From NCBI GenBank assembly GCA_046710875.1, contig JBKEHQ010000031.1, positions 1 through 14,947 on the forward strand: a stretch of DNA of 14,947 bases, in the 5' to 3' direction. Position numbers and translations under genes: made by a program. The DNA is from MGIIb-O3 sp046710875 (GTDB taxonomy: Archaea > Thermoplasmatota > Poseidoniia > Poseidoniales > Thalassarchaeaceae). The stretch's first letter is position 1. Every line of letters starts with the position of its first letter. A model generated the notes under the pieces. That model saw only the letters and a list, made by a program, of their open reading frames with translations. It ran no database searches and was not told where the DNA came from. Positions 1 to 7,344 of this stretch are shown here, piece after piece.

Positions 1-732
1 AACTATCAATGCAACCAAACTTGTCCAAAAGAACATATTGCCCTGTGTGAACATTTTTTGGGAAAGAGCATCTTGTTTCTCTTGTTCAATTTGTTCATCA
101 GTTATCTCTAAAACGAAAAGTGAATCATAATCGCCAACTGAAATAGTTCTTGTTTGGAGTGTGGAGTTTGATTCATCAGTAGAAATAGTGCCCGGAGCAT
201 TTATTGAGAAAGAGAGTAAATTCCAATAATCATTCTCATCTGGAATTCCGGCCCCATCAACTGAATTTCCTGCTAACCAAAAATTTACTTGACCAACATC
301 TTCTGAAGGTGCAGTCCATTTAATTTTCCAAATCCCGTCAGAGTCAGTATCTGAATGAGATATATCATCTATTCGATCTTCTGCTTGTCGAATGTCTTCG
401 CTATCTTCCCAAGAAAATGATCCCACAGCATCAGATGATAGTAAAAAACCTGCTTTAACATTACCATTACCACCAGATAGTGTCAAAGAATCTGCAACGG
501 TTATTGTAAGATCATATGTCAAGTCGATATCATACATAATTGGAACACCCGTAATCATTACGACTACTCGAGCAGATGTGGCGCCATTGTTATGACATGA
601 ACATCCATATTTCACCGTTAGTTCTTCATCTGAATTTAGCGCAGATGGCCCTCCACTCATACCAAATACTGGTATAATTAATAATCCAATAATGAAAATT
701 ACAATACTAGATCTTTTGACAGTCTGCTTCAT
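1..732 (-). CDS. Exported, membrane-anchored protein with C-x-C-H motif (choice-of-anchor V / Reeler-like), partial
   Basis: An open frame of 244 codons runs off the left edge with no stop, so the C-terminus is missing. It starts with a clear signal peptide: MKQTVKRSS, then a hydrophobic stretch ending near PVFG. The motif YGCSCHNNG follows soon after, then a beta-rich extracellular domain with WKIKWTAP and FWLAGNSVDG. This arrangement resembles the choice-of-anchor V / Reeler-like surface proteins, whose N-terminal motif usually reads C-x-x-C-H; here only one residue separates the cysteines. The visible end (MFFWTSLVALIV) looks like the start of a C-terminal membrane anchor. The start at 732 has an SD-like AGGTGG a few bases upstream; an in-frame ATG at 795 would add 21 residues before the signal peptide and is less likely. 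The role is unknown: a surface protein, possibly metal- or haem-binding (inference). Confidence 0.7.
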   Translation of the reverse strand, partial: MKQTVKRSSIVIFIIGLLIIPVFGMSGGPSALNSDEELTVKYGCSCHNNGATSARVVVMITGVPIMYDIDLTYDLTITVADSLTLSGGNGNVKAGFLLSSDAVGSFSWEDSEDIRQAEDRIDDISHSDTDSDGIWKIKWTAPSEDVGQVNFWLAGNSVDGAGIPDENDYWNLLSFSINAPGTISTDESNSTLQTRTISVGDYDSLFVLEITDEQIEQEKQDALSQKMFTQGNMFFWTSLVALIV

Positions 733-809
733 CGCACCACCTATTTCATTTTCGAGAGCCAATGCCACATAACTATTACTAGAAGAGGACCTCATAATTA
801 GCCATTATA

Positions 810-2234
810 TCATAAATCCTTAAGCGCAGAATTAAGATTATTCATCATTGCTTTACCATCTCCGAAAAGCATCATCGTCTTGTCTTCATAAAATAGATCG
901 TTATCAACGCCAGCATATCCTACTGAAAGGCTTCTCTTGATTATGACAACAGAACGCGCCTTGTCGGCATCAATTATTGGCATGCCTGCTAATGGCCCTT
1001 CTCCACTTCGTGCTGCTGGATTACATGTATCGTTTGCACCAATAATTACTGCCATATCGCACTCAGAAAATTCTTGATTAATTTCTTCCATCTCAATTAA
1101 TTGTTCATATGGAACATTAGCCTCCGCAAGTAATACATTCATATGACCGGGCATTCTTCCAGCAACTGGATGAATAGCATATTTTACCTCAGTGTCGAAT
1201 TTACTTTTTAATAAATCAGCAAATTCCTTTACTTGATGTTGACATTGACTTACTGCCATCCCATAGCCTGGAACAATTATTACTTTTTGGGCACCATCAA
1301 TCATCATAACTACTTCTTCGGCATCTGCGCCGACTTTTGTCCTAGTAAGAGTGGCCTTTTCAGATCCTCCGAATGATTTGAAGAGCACATCTGGTAATGT
1401 CCTATTCATTGCTTTGCACATAATAAATGTCAAAATTAATCCTGATGCTCCCACTAAGGAACCTGCTACAATTAATACACTGTTAGATATAATAAATCCT
1501 GTAAATGCTGCTGCTATTCCAGATAGTGAATTTAATAATGATACGACAACTGGCATATCCGCACCACCAATTGGTAGAACAATCAATACACCAAGGATGC
1601 AAGAGATTATTATAATTGCCCATAATAAATTTTCATCCGTAGGATACTGAATTGACATCCATATCAGGATTAATGAAGATAAGAACAATGATACTTTTAC
1701 AAAATTTAACCAAGAAGGCCCCCAAGTTGGAGTTCGATACCATTTACCAAAAATACTGATTCCACCCTTTAGCTTGAACATTGCTAGTAGAGAACCAGTA
1801 AGCGTCATCCATCCAACAAGAGCAGATAAGCCAGCTGCGACATAAATAACTGTTAATTCCAATCCACTAGGAACAATATCATTTTCATATATGTATCTCC
1901 AACTTTCTGATAATGCCACTAATGCAGATGCTGCACCACCGAATCCATTGAATAAAGCAACTAATTCTGGCATTCCAGTCATCTCTACTCTGATCGCCAT
2001 TATGTAACCTATAACGGAACCTATTACTAAACCAGAAATTATTAATTCCCATCCAATAATTCCCTCATCAAGTAAATTCATTTCTAGTATAGTAGTGAAA
2101 ATTGCTACTGCCATTCCCATTGCACCTAATCTATTCCCCCTTGGTGCAGTTTTAGGATGGCCCAAATTCTTTAATCCAAATATAAAAAGAGTAGCAGAAA
2201 TGAGATAGCCTATTGAAACCCAATCACCAATCAT
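810..2234 (-). CDS. pntB: NAD(P) transhydrogenase, beta subunit (PntB)
   Basis: PntB forms most of the membrane proton channel and carries the NADP(H)-binding domain III of the proton-translocating transhydrogenase, which reduces NADP+ with NADH using the proton gradient. The first ~275 residues are a series of membrane helices. Domain III shows GYGMAVSQ (323-330), IHPVAGRMPGHMNVLLAEA (354-372), GANDTCNPAA (399-408) and KRSLSVGYAGVDN (433-445), the last holding the residues that contact the NADP 2'-phosphate. Length 474 is normal for the family (E. coli about 460). It is last in the pntAA-pntAB-pntB operon, starting 2 nt after the pntAB stop. The residue aligned by eye with E. coli His91 (in MPELVA-x-x-H) is Asn96, while the channel Asn in VVVSLLNS (Asn235) is kept. 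Identification is secure. Confidence 0.97.
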   Translation of the reverse strand: MIGDWVSIGYLISATLFIFGLKNLGHPKTAPRGNRLGAMGMAVAIFTTILEMNLLDEGIIGWELIISGLVIGSVIGYIMAIRVEMTGMPELVALFNGFGGAASALVALSESWRYIYENDIVPSGLELTVIYVAAGLSALVGWMTLTGSLLAMFKLKGGISIFGKWYRTPTWGPSWLNFVKVSLFLSSLILIWMSIQYPTDENLLWAIIIISCILGVLIVLPIGGADMPVVVSLLNSLSGIAAAFTGFIISNSVLIVAGSLVGASGLILTFIMCKAMNRTLPDVLFKSFGGSEKATLTRTKVGADAEEVVMMIDGAQKVIIVPGYGMAVSQCQHQVKEFADLLKSKFDTEVKYAIHPVAGRMPGHMNVLLAEANVPYEQLIEMEEINQEFSECDMAVIIGANDTCNPAARSGEGPLAGMPIIDADKARSVVIIKRSLSVGYAGVDNDLFYEDKTMMLFGDGKAMMNNLNSALKDL

Positions 2235-2236
2235 AA

Positions 2237-2551
2237 CTAATCCTCCCTTCTCTTTTTGCCAGCTATCATTACTAACATTCTGTTAGTAACGACAAAACCA
2301 CCAATAACATTGATCATTGCTAGAACGATTGCAACAAATGCCAAGATACCTGATAATTGAGTATCTCCCCCATTAAAAATTACATTTGCGCCAATTAAAG
2401 CCCCGACAACGCTAATTCCAGATATTGCATTTGCACCGCTCATTAATGGAGTATGTAACATCGAAGGAACCTTTGTAATCAATTCAAAACCAAGAAATAT
2501 TGCTAATACAAATAGAGTTATGGAACCTATTATTTCAACTTCTGTAATCAT
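2237..2551 (-). CDS. pntAB: NAD(P) transhydrogenase, small membrane subunit (PntAB, alpha-2)
   Basis: A 104-residue membrane protein corresponding to the C-terminal membrane part of E. coli PntA, encoded as its own gene as in Rhodospirillum and many other split-type enzymes. Three hydrophobic helices are visible (about 8-25, 45-60 and 65-92). The diagnostic stretch TKVPSMLHTPLMSGANAISG (26-45) holds His33 in the second helix region, which lies in the proton channel in the family. The C-terminus is basic (GKKRRED). Its ATG overlaps the pntAA stop by 4 nt (2548-2551), implying translational coupling; pntB follows almost immediately. Identification is secure from motif and context. Confidence 0.95.
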   Translation of the reverse strand: MITEVEIIGSITLFVLAIFLGFELITKVPSMLHTPLMSGANAISGISVVGALIGANVIFNGGDTQLSGILAFVAIVLAMINVIGGFVVTNRMLVMIAGKKRRED

Positions 2552-3711
2552 TTAATTAAACCTCCTAACTTAGATTGTTTTGGATGAATTTGTCCATTAT
2601 TACATATTAATACTCCACCCATTCCTGATATATGAAAATCAGATCCTTCTGGTGCGCCTACTAAAATATCATCATCTTCAGAGAGTTGTATCTTACCATC
2701 TTCAAATATTGAAATTATAAAGTTTGTAAGATTATTGGAGTATAACATACTTGCAGAATTTGCAACTGTACCAGGTAAATTTGAAGTTCCAACAATTATT
2801 ACTCCATTGTCTGTTGTAATTATCTCACCTGGAACTGTTAGTTCACAATTTCCGCCAACATCTGCATTCATGTCAACAACCACCGCCCCCGATTTAAATT
2901 TAGAAATAGCAGATTTAGGTACTGTTATTGGAGCGGGTCTACCAAAAATTCTAGCAGTCGTAACTATGATATCTGCATCTGATGCTACTTGGCAAACAGT
3001 TGAATTAACTTTTTGAATAAATTCTGGAGTAAGAGGTTTGGCATACCCAGATTCATCTTCAAAATCATCCATTCCATCTACTTCGATAAATCTTCCACCT
3101 ACAGATTCTATTTGTTCAGCAGCAGATTTTCTAACGTCTGATGCATAAACAATCGCACCCAATCTTTTTGCAGTTGCAATGGCTTGTAATCCTGCTACTC
3201 CACTACCCATAATAACTACTTTAGCAGGTCTAATAGTACCTGCAGATGTAGTCATCATAGGAATTCCCTTTGGGACATAAGAAGCCCCTAAAAGTACTGC
3301 TTTGTATCCTGCAAGGTTATCTTGACTAGAATTAACATCCATTGATTGAGCCCTTGATAGTCGACGTGGTATCATATCCATAGAAAATAAAGTTATATCC
3401 ATATCCATACACATTTGAATCACTTCAGGCTGCCTAAATGGATCTGCTACGCATGCTAGCATCATTCCTTTGCGTAGTTCAATTTTTTCCAATATTCTTA
3501 TTGTGATTAATAATTCACATGATAAAACATCTTCTCTTTTACTGACAATCGCCCCTTGATTTGAATATAGTTCATCAGAATAATTAGATAGAATGCCAGC
3601 CCCTGATTCAACATATACTTTAAAACCATTTTTTGTTAGTTTTTTTACAGAATTGGGCACAATTGCAACTCTATTTTCACCTTCTGGTTCCTTTAAAACT
3701 CCAAGTCTCAT
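2548..3711 (-). CDS. pntAA: NAD(P) transhydrogenase, NAD(H)-binding subunit (PntAA, alpha-1)
   Basis: The soluble domain I subunit binds NAD(H) and exchanges hydride with domain III of PntB. The sequence shows the N-terminal half of an alanine dehydrogenase/PNT fold (MRLGVLKEPEGENRVAIVP), the signature RRLSRAQSMDVNSSQDNLAG (117-136), then a Rossmann motif GSGVAG (169-174) with acidic Asp192 at the end of beta-2, as expected for NAD(H) rather than NADP(H). The 387-residue length equals split-type PntAA proteins (about 380) and is shorter than fused E. coli PntA (510). An alternative, alanine dehydrogenase, is excluded by the adjacent membrane subunits. It is the first gene of the operon; an SD-like GGAGAG lies about 6 nt before the ATG, and an AT-rich TATA-like block lies at 3746-3758. 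The short C-terminal tail (HPKQSKLGGLIK) replaces the usual linker to the membrane part. Confidence 0.96.
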   Translation of the reverse strand: MRLGVLKEPEGENRVAIVPNSVKKLTKNGFKVYVESGAGILSNYSDELYSNQGAIVSKREDVLSCELLITIRILEKIELRKGMMLACVADPFRQPEVIQMCMDMDITLFSMDMIPRRLSRAQSMDVNSSQDNLAGYKAVLLGASYVPKGIPMMTTSAGTIRPAKVVIMGSGVAGLQAIATAKRLGAIVYASDVRKSAAEQIESVGGRFIEVDGMDDFEDESGYAKPLTPEFIQKVNSTVCQVASDADIIVTTARIFGRPAPITVPKSAISKFKSGAVVVDMNADVGGNCELTVPGEIITTDNGVIIVGTSNLPGTVANSASMLYSNNLTNFIISIFEDGKIQLSEDDDILVGAPEGSDFHISGMGGVLICNNGQIHPKQSKLGGLIK

Positions 3712-3745
3712 TATTATCTCTCCAATAAATCAACAAGTCGCTGAC

Positions 3746-3758
3746 AAATTATATTATT
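3746..3758 (-). promoter_or_regulatory. Possible TATA element for the pnt operon
   Basis: On the minus strand this reads AATAATATAATTT, 35-47 nt before the pntAA ATG, the only strong A/T hexamer-type element in the 105-nt gap. The spacing would give a leader of about 15 nt, consistent with the SD-like GGAGAG seen before the start. Prediction is by eye only. Confidence 0.35.
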
Positions 3759-3816
3759 GTCCAAAACTAAATACTTATTGAAACCGCCGGCATATAGACT
3801 ACAATCATAGATAGCA

Positions 3817-4503
3817 CTATTGAAATAATATATTATATCCAATAGAAAATACTACGATATCACACAAGGCATGGGAAATCCAGCAAACCCAAATCGAACG
3901 ATATTTCAGATATAGCATTGACCATATTGCAGCTGCTGATAATAGTCCAATTGAAGCCAGAAATGTCTGCCACCACAGGAATCCAAAATAATGCAAAGCT
4001 AGAGTATGATGTAAGGTGAATAATGATGCCGAGAATATTATTCCAGCATTATCATTATTAAATAAAATACTAGATTTTGTAGTTATAAACCCTCTAAATA
4101 CATATTCTTCTAATAAACTGTTTATGAAAATCCAATAAATCATGCCAGCAAAATAAATTTTTGGATCTGATAATCCTTTAGCGTCCAAAGTATCTACCAT
4201 ATAGATCAGATCGATACTATTTTCAAAGATTATCCAAGTTACACATATAATCAAGGACATTGCAATACCTGTTATAATTCCGAATTTTATGCCTTCATTA
4301 GAAGGAAAAATAATAGAAATAGGATTTTTATCAATTTTTATGTACCAAATAGTCGGAATAACAAATATCATAATTTTACATACAATGAAAAAAACTTGTG
4401 AAATTATTTCATCTTCCAATATTTTAATACCGAATATTACAGATATTGAAGGAATAAAACCTACTAATAGTATCCCTATTAAGGCCAACCTTCTGGATTC
4501 CAT
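3817..4503 (-). CDS. CPBP-family (CAAX protease/Abi-like) intramembrane metalloprotease
   Basis: A polytopic membrane protein of 228 residues from the chosen ATG. It carries the family's catalytic motifs: EEYVFRG (EE-x-x-x-R), then FTLHH with the metal-ligand His, then WISHALCD with the third motif, each inside a predicted helix. Members cleave isoprenylated or other membrane substrates, or act in self-immunity and signalling; the substrate cannot be told here. The frame extends upstream to an ATG at 4554, adding 17 polar residues, but the A/T-rich TATA-like block at 4523-4538 sits 20-35 nt before the ATG at 4503 and would lie inside the longer version, so I prefer 4503. It stands alone, divergent from mdh, and about 105 nt from pntAA. 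Confidence 0.85.
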   Translation of the reverse strand: MESRRLALIGILLVGFIPSISVIFGIKILEDEIISQVFFIVCKIMIFVIPTIWYIKIDKNPISIIFPSNEGIKFGIITGIAMSLIICVTWIIFENSIDLIYMVDTLDAKGLSDPKIYFAGMIYWIFINSLLEEYVFRGFITTKSSILFNNDNAGIIFSASLFTLHHTLALHYFGFLWWQTFLASIGLLSAAAIWSMLYLKYRSIWVCWISHALCDIVVFSIGYNILFQ

Positions 4504-4522
4504 GCTGATATTATGAAATGAA

Positions 4523-4538
4523 CATAAATAAATATTTT
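4523..4538. promoter_or_regulatory. Shared TATA-like block for divergent CAAX protease and mdh genes
   Basis: The sequence CATAAATAAATATTTT is nearly symmetric and is the only strong A/T box in the divergent intergenic gap. It lies about 27 nt from the protease ATG at 4503 (short or no leader) and about 53 nt from the mdh ATG at 4583 (leader of some 28 nt). A GGGAAA on the protease side is a plausible BRE. Confidence 0.45.
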
Positions 4539-4582
4539 CCCGTTCGAGATTCATACATCAAAATTCCTAAAGGCTAAGTCCT

Positions 4583-5551
4583 ATGGCTCAATCGTATCTA
4601 CTAGAGAATACCATGGCGAGAGAATCAAGAAAAGTAGCAGTTATTGGAGCAGGCAATGTTGGAGCAACGTGCGCGTTTGTTTTGGCTGAGAGAAAAATTG
4701 GAAATATTGTCCTTTTAGATATTTTTGAAGGATTTGCAAAAGGTAAGGCATTGGATATGAGTCAGGGCGGGCAAGTATTGAATTATGACGGCAAGATTAC
4801 TGGGACTAAGGATTATGCAGATATCGCAGGATCAGATGTAGTAGTTGTGACATCAGGATTTCCTAGGCAACCTGGCATGAGCAGGGAGGACCTAATAGGT
4901 AAGAATGCAGATATTATATCTCAAGTTGGACGAGGGATCAAAGAACATGCTCCTGATTCAGTAATTATTATGGTTACCAATCCATTAGACTTAATGACCT
5001 ATCACATGCAAAAAGTAACTGGTTTTCCACACAATAGAGTAATTGGTCAGGCAGGGATTTTAGATTCCGCAAGAATGACTCATTTTGTTTCAGATGCAAT
5101 TGGGTGTAGTAACGAAGATGTACAAGCAATGGTACTAGGAGGGCATGGAGATACTATGGTCCCATTGCCAAGATACACCACAGTTGGAGGAGTACCAATT
5201 ACTCAACTATTATCAACCGAAGAAATAAATGCAATTAGTGAAAGAACGGCTAGCGGTGGAGGAGAAATAGTAAAATTATTAGAACGAGGTAGTGCATTTT
5301 ATGCCCCTGGTAGTGCAGCTGCCATTATGGCAGAATCGGTACTCAATGATAGACGAAGATTACTGCCATGCAGTGCTTATCTTAGTGGAGAATATGGAAT
5401 GGAAGATATCTACATTGGAGTTCCTGTCATATTAGGAAAAAATGGAATTGAAAGGATAATTGAATTAGAATTACAGGAATCAGAATTGAATAGTTTACAG
5501 AGTTCTGGTACATTTTACCAAGAACAATTAAAGGACATATTAGGTTATTAA
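4583..5551 (+). CDS. mdh: Malate dehydrogenase (LDH-like type)
   Basis: Catalyses the NAD-dependent interconversion of malate and oxaloacetate. Visible elements are the Rossmann motif GAGNVGAT (22-29), Asp46 at the end of beta-2 indicating NAD rather than NADP, the mobile loop PRQPGMSRED (94-103) with Arg95 and Arg101 that define malate over lactate specificity, VTNPLD (131-136), GILDSAR with Asp161 and Arg164, and GGHGDTMVP with catalytic His188. Length 322 is typical (310-325). The in-frame ATG at 4613 (MARESRKVAVIG) matches the usual start of the family more closely; the first ATG adds ten residues with no clear function, so either may be used. The Nudix gene follows after 17 nt, likely in one transcript. 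Confidence 0.95.
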   Translation: MAQSYLLENTMARESRKVAVIGAGNVGATCAFVLAERKIGNIVLLDIFEGFAKGKALDMSQGGQVLNYDGKITGTKDYADIAGSDVVVVTSGFPRQPGMSREDLIGKNADIISQVGRGIKEHAPDSVIIMVTNPLDLMTYHMQKVTGFPHNRVIGQAGILDSARMTHFVSDAIGCSNEDVQAMVLGGHGDTMVPLPRYTTVGGVPITQLLSTEEINAISERTASGGGEIVKLLERGSAFYAPGSAAAIMAESVLNDRRRLLPCSAYLSGEYGMEDIYIGVPVILGKNGIERIIELELQESELNSLQSSGTFYQEQLKDILGY

Positions 5552-5568
5552 AAGAAATTGGAATAATT

Positions 5569-6336
5569 ATGCTTGAAAATATTGAATATATTTACCTAGA
5601 GCATGATGGAAAGATACTATTGGTAGATAATGAAGGTAATGGGCCACAAGTACCAAAGCAAGGTAGAATTCTAGCTTTAGAAGATTATTTACTTAGATTA
5701 CCAACATATGATGAAGTCCTAAAATTGAAGATACCATACAAAAAAATTAGAAATAATGTGATTACCATTGGAAATAAATCTTACAAAATTACTATAGGAG
5801 AGCCCGAAATAAATTGGCCAGAACATTGGGCATGGAAAGATGATGCAATAAGTGATAATGTAGTTCATCCAATAGTACGAGAGTGCGTCTATAGAACAAT
5901 TCACAGAATAGTCAGTAAAGTAATTATTTTGAATGATGAAAATAAATTATTAATGGCGAAATCCTCAAGAGGATTTTTCACAGGATATTGGACATTACCA
6001 GGTGGATTTGTAAATTATGGAGAGCATCCAAGGAAAGGCGCCGAACGAGAAGTTTTGGAAGAGTTGGGGATAATTATCAACATATCCGATCCTAAGGGAG
6101 AATCTGGAAATATAAAAACAGGGAATGATGATTCATTAATTCAACAAAAAATTTTTAATGAAGATGGAATTAATTGGGTCTCATTTACATATAGAAGTAA
6201 TACTAATGTTATGATTGAAGATATTAATCCGAAAGAAGGTGAAATTGAAGAAGTACGTTGGTTTGATATCAAGGAAGCATTAAAAATAGCCGTATCTCAT
6301 TTTGATATAAATGCAATAAAGAGATTAACTAATTAA
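5569..6336 (+). CDS. Nudix hydrolase with unassigned N-terminal domain
   Basis: A 255-residue protein whose C-terminal half is a complete Nudix domain. The Nudix box G-x5-E-x7-REUxEExGU is perfect at residues 146-168 (GGFVNYGE, then REVLEELGI), so Mg-dependent cleavage of a nucleoside-diphosphate-linked substrate is expected. The substrate cannot be read from sequence; candidates for such enzymes include NADH, ADP-ribose, CoA and oxidised nucleotides. The first ~110 residues (MLENIEYIYLEHDGKILLVD, and a WPEHWAW motif near 83-89) are not part of the minimal domain, and I do not recognise them; the region has no cysteines arranged as a zinc ribbon, unlike NudC. Close linkage to mdh (17 nt) suggests co-transcription, and a link to NAD(H) metabolism or housekeeping is only an inference. 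Confidence 0.9.
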   Translation: MLENIEYIYLEHDGKILLVDNEGNGPQVPKQGRILALEDYLLRLPTYDEVLKLKIPYKKIRNNVITIGNKSYKITIGEPEINWPEHWAWKDDAISDNVVHPIVRECVYRTIHRIVSKVIILNDENKLLMAKSSRGFFTGYWTLPGGFVNYGEHPRKGAEREVLEELGIIINISDPKGESGNIKTGNDDSLIQQKIFNEDGINWVSFTYRSNTNVMIEDINPKEGEIEEVRWFDIKEALKIAVSHFDINAIKRLTN

Positions 6337-6383
6337 AATGGGAACCGAATATCAAGCGGACGAAAACATAACTAAACAATCCA

Positions 6384-6418
6384 CCCGGACATATCCGGCC
6401 CCCGGGTTTTTGTCCGGG
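6384..6418. repeat. GC-rich inverted repeat, possible terminator or structured RNA
   Basis: Perfect 8-bp arms CCCGGACA (6384-6391) and TGTCCGGG (6411-6418) enclose a 19-nt loop that itself holds CCGG and CCCCCGGG plus a T5 run at 6407-6411. It lies 47 nt after the Nudix stop, between convergently oriented genes, and is strikingly G+C-rich against its surroundings. A bidirectional transcript-end structure is the simplest reading. Confidence 0.5.
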
Positions 6419-6733
6419 CAGGTTGTGATGTGAGCACTTCATCCTTAAGTCCTAGCAATAATTGTAGAGAATATTCATTTACAATATATGTAGACTTCAA
6501 AAATTATTTCATATTTAGATCATTTAGGTGGCAGATGGCGAGCGTGATAACGAGACCCTGAAAGAAAACGTTAAATTGCCATCTACCATATTTGGTGAAT
6601 TGATTATTATTGATAAAGTTAGTGTGCATAAATGGAAAAAGTATCACATTTCAAGTGAAAAGATATGTAAATCAGAAAAATCAGCAATTCCACAAAACTG
6701 GTTATCTAGAATCACTGGGAGGGAAAGTATGAA
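6419..6733. other. Intergenic stretch without a confident gene
   Basis: About 315 nt between the GC-rich inverted repeat and the stop of the minus-strand membrane ORF. It contains an imperfect inverted repeat, GGCAGATGGC (6530-6539) against GCCATCTACC (6578-6587), 9 of 10 pairing with a 38-nt loop, and a weak 6-bp AT hairpin (6461-6466 with 6480-6485). A GTG-initiated plus-strand frame runs through 6528-7109, but it overlaps the better-supported minus ORF and is not called. No tRNA, RNase P, SRP or clear box C/D sRNA signature was recognised. Confidence 0.4.
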
Positions 6734-7126
6734 TCAATCAATTTTAGTTATGACTTTCTTTTTCTTAATGACCGTTTTCTTCATTTTCTTAAGTTGTGAA
6801 AAATTTAATACTTTCGTATTTTTAACTGCGTCTCTACTTCGAATAGCAAGATATGAGATTAAGGAAAGTGCTGTAAAAAATCCTAAACCTAATAAAATAC
6901 TTTTATTCCATAGGAATTGCCTAAAATTAGAGACTGATTCTGAGGACCAATATGGTGATTCTCCAGAAAGAATATCAGCATTACCGGTAAATAATACCCA
7001 GCCATATAAAGAAGATAAAAATATACTAGTAAAAAGTCCTATAAATATAAAAACTACAATGTTTTCATATAAATTTCTTATTGATCCCCTTAGGGGGTGT
7101 CGGACTTGAATAGTTCCATTCAACAA
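6734..7126 (-). CDS. Small two-TM membrane protein, probably 5'-disrupted by a frameshift
   Basis: Not recognised as a known family. The 130-residue frame encodes NLYENIVVF followed by two strong membrane helices (about 22-48 and 75-94), separated by an outside loop with GESPYWSSESV and ending in a Lys-rich tail. Positive charge at both ends and a neutral/acidic loop fit an N-in/C-in hairpin. Codon choice (GGA, TTA, ATA, AGA, TCA) matches neighbours. The apparent start is a TTG without SD. A second frame just upstream (GTG 7151, or TTG 7163) reads VSPKRIQAIVEWNYSSPTPP and meets this frame near the C5 run (G5 at 7093-7097 on the plus strand); dropping one base there would fuse the two. The gene may therefore be longer by about 10-20 residues, or be a decaying or mis-sequenced copy. 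An overlapping plus-strand frame is the competing explanation. Confidence 0.5.
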   Translation of the reverse strand: MLNGTIQVRHPLRGSIRNLYENIVVFIFIGLFTSIFLSSLYGWVLFTGNADILSGESPYWSSESVSNFRQFLWNKSILLGLGFFTALSLISYLAIRSRDAVKNTKVLNFSQLKKMKKTVIKKKKVITKID

Positions 7127-7171
7127 TAGCCTGGATACGCTTGGGACTCACCTTCTGGTACAATTTTTGAG

Positions 7172-7188
7172 AAAAAATACAAAAAAAA
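7172..7188 (-). terminator. T-rich tract downstream of the tRNA-Pro transcript
   Basis: On the minus strand a T8 run (7188-7181) is followed by a T6 run (7177-7172), about 160 nt beyond the tRNA 3' end. Archaeal termination commonly uses oligo-T tracts with FttA, itself encoded in this window. The same tract could alternatively form part of the promoter of the minus-strand membrane ORF that starts just beyond it. Confidence 0.35.
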
Positions 7189-7300
7189 TCAGAGTTATCC
7201 CTTAGAAGATTATTCTATGATAGAGCATTATCTAAATTGGATAAGATATCTAGTCAAGGAGATATTTTGATTCCTTGGCATAAAGAGTTAGGAAATAGGA

Positions 7301-7343
7301 AATTTATGCATCTATGGTTGAGTCAAGGTGGTATGCATAAATT
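7301..7343. repeat. 11-bp perfect inverted repeat directly behind tRNA-Pro
   Basis: The arms AATTTATGCAT (7301-7311) and ATGCATAAATT (7333-7343) are perfectly complementary and enclose 21 nt. The outer arm ends one base from the encoded CCA of the tRNA, so the precursor trailer would fold into an AT-rich hairpin immediately after the mature 3' end. It could aid 3' processing or transcript ending, or be the remnant of an inserted element at a tRNA 3' end; nothing else of an element is visible. Confidence 0.55.
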
Positions 7344-7344
7344 A

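Noticed and set aside
6530..6570. Possible box C/D guide RNA (GTGATAA and CTGA)
   Set aside because: The C box does not match RTGATGA, and no second C'/D' pair or terminal stem is seen.
6528..7109. GTG-started plus-strand frame of 193 codons
   Set aside because: It overlaps the minus-strand two-TM protein. The minus frame has a consistent positive-inside hairpin topology, whereas the plus frame's hydrophobic part is exactly the antisense of a Lys-rich tail and the remainder looks disordered. Kept as the alternative in case homologues support it.
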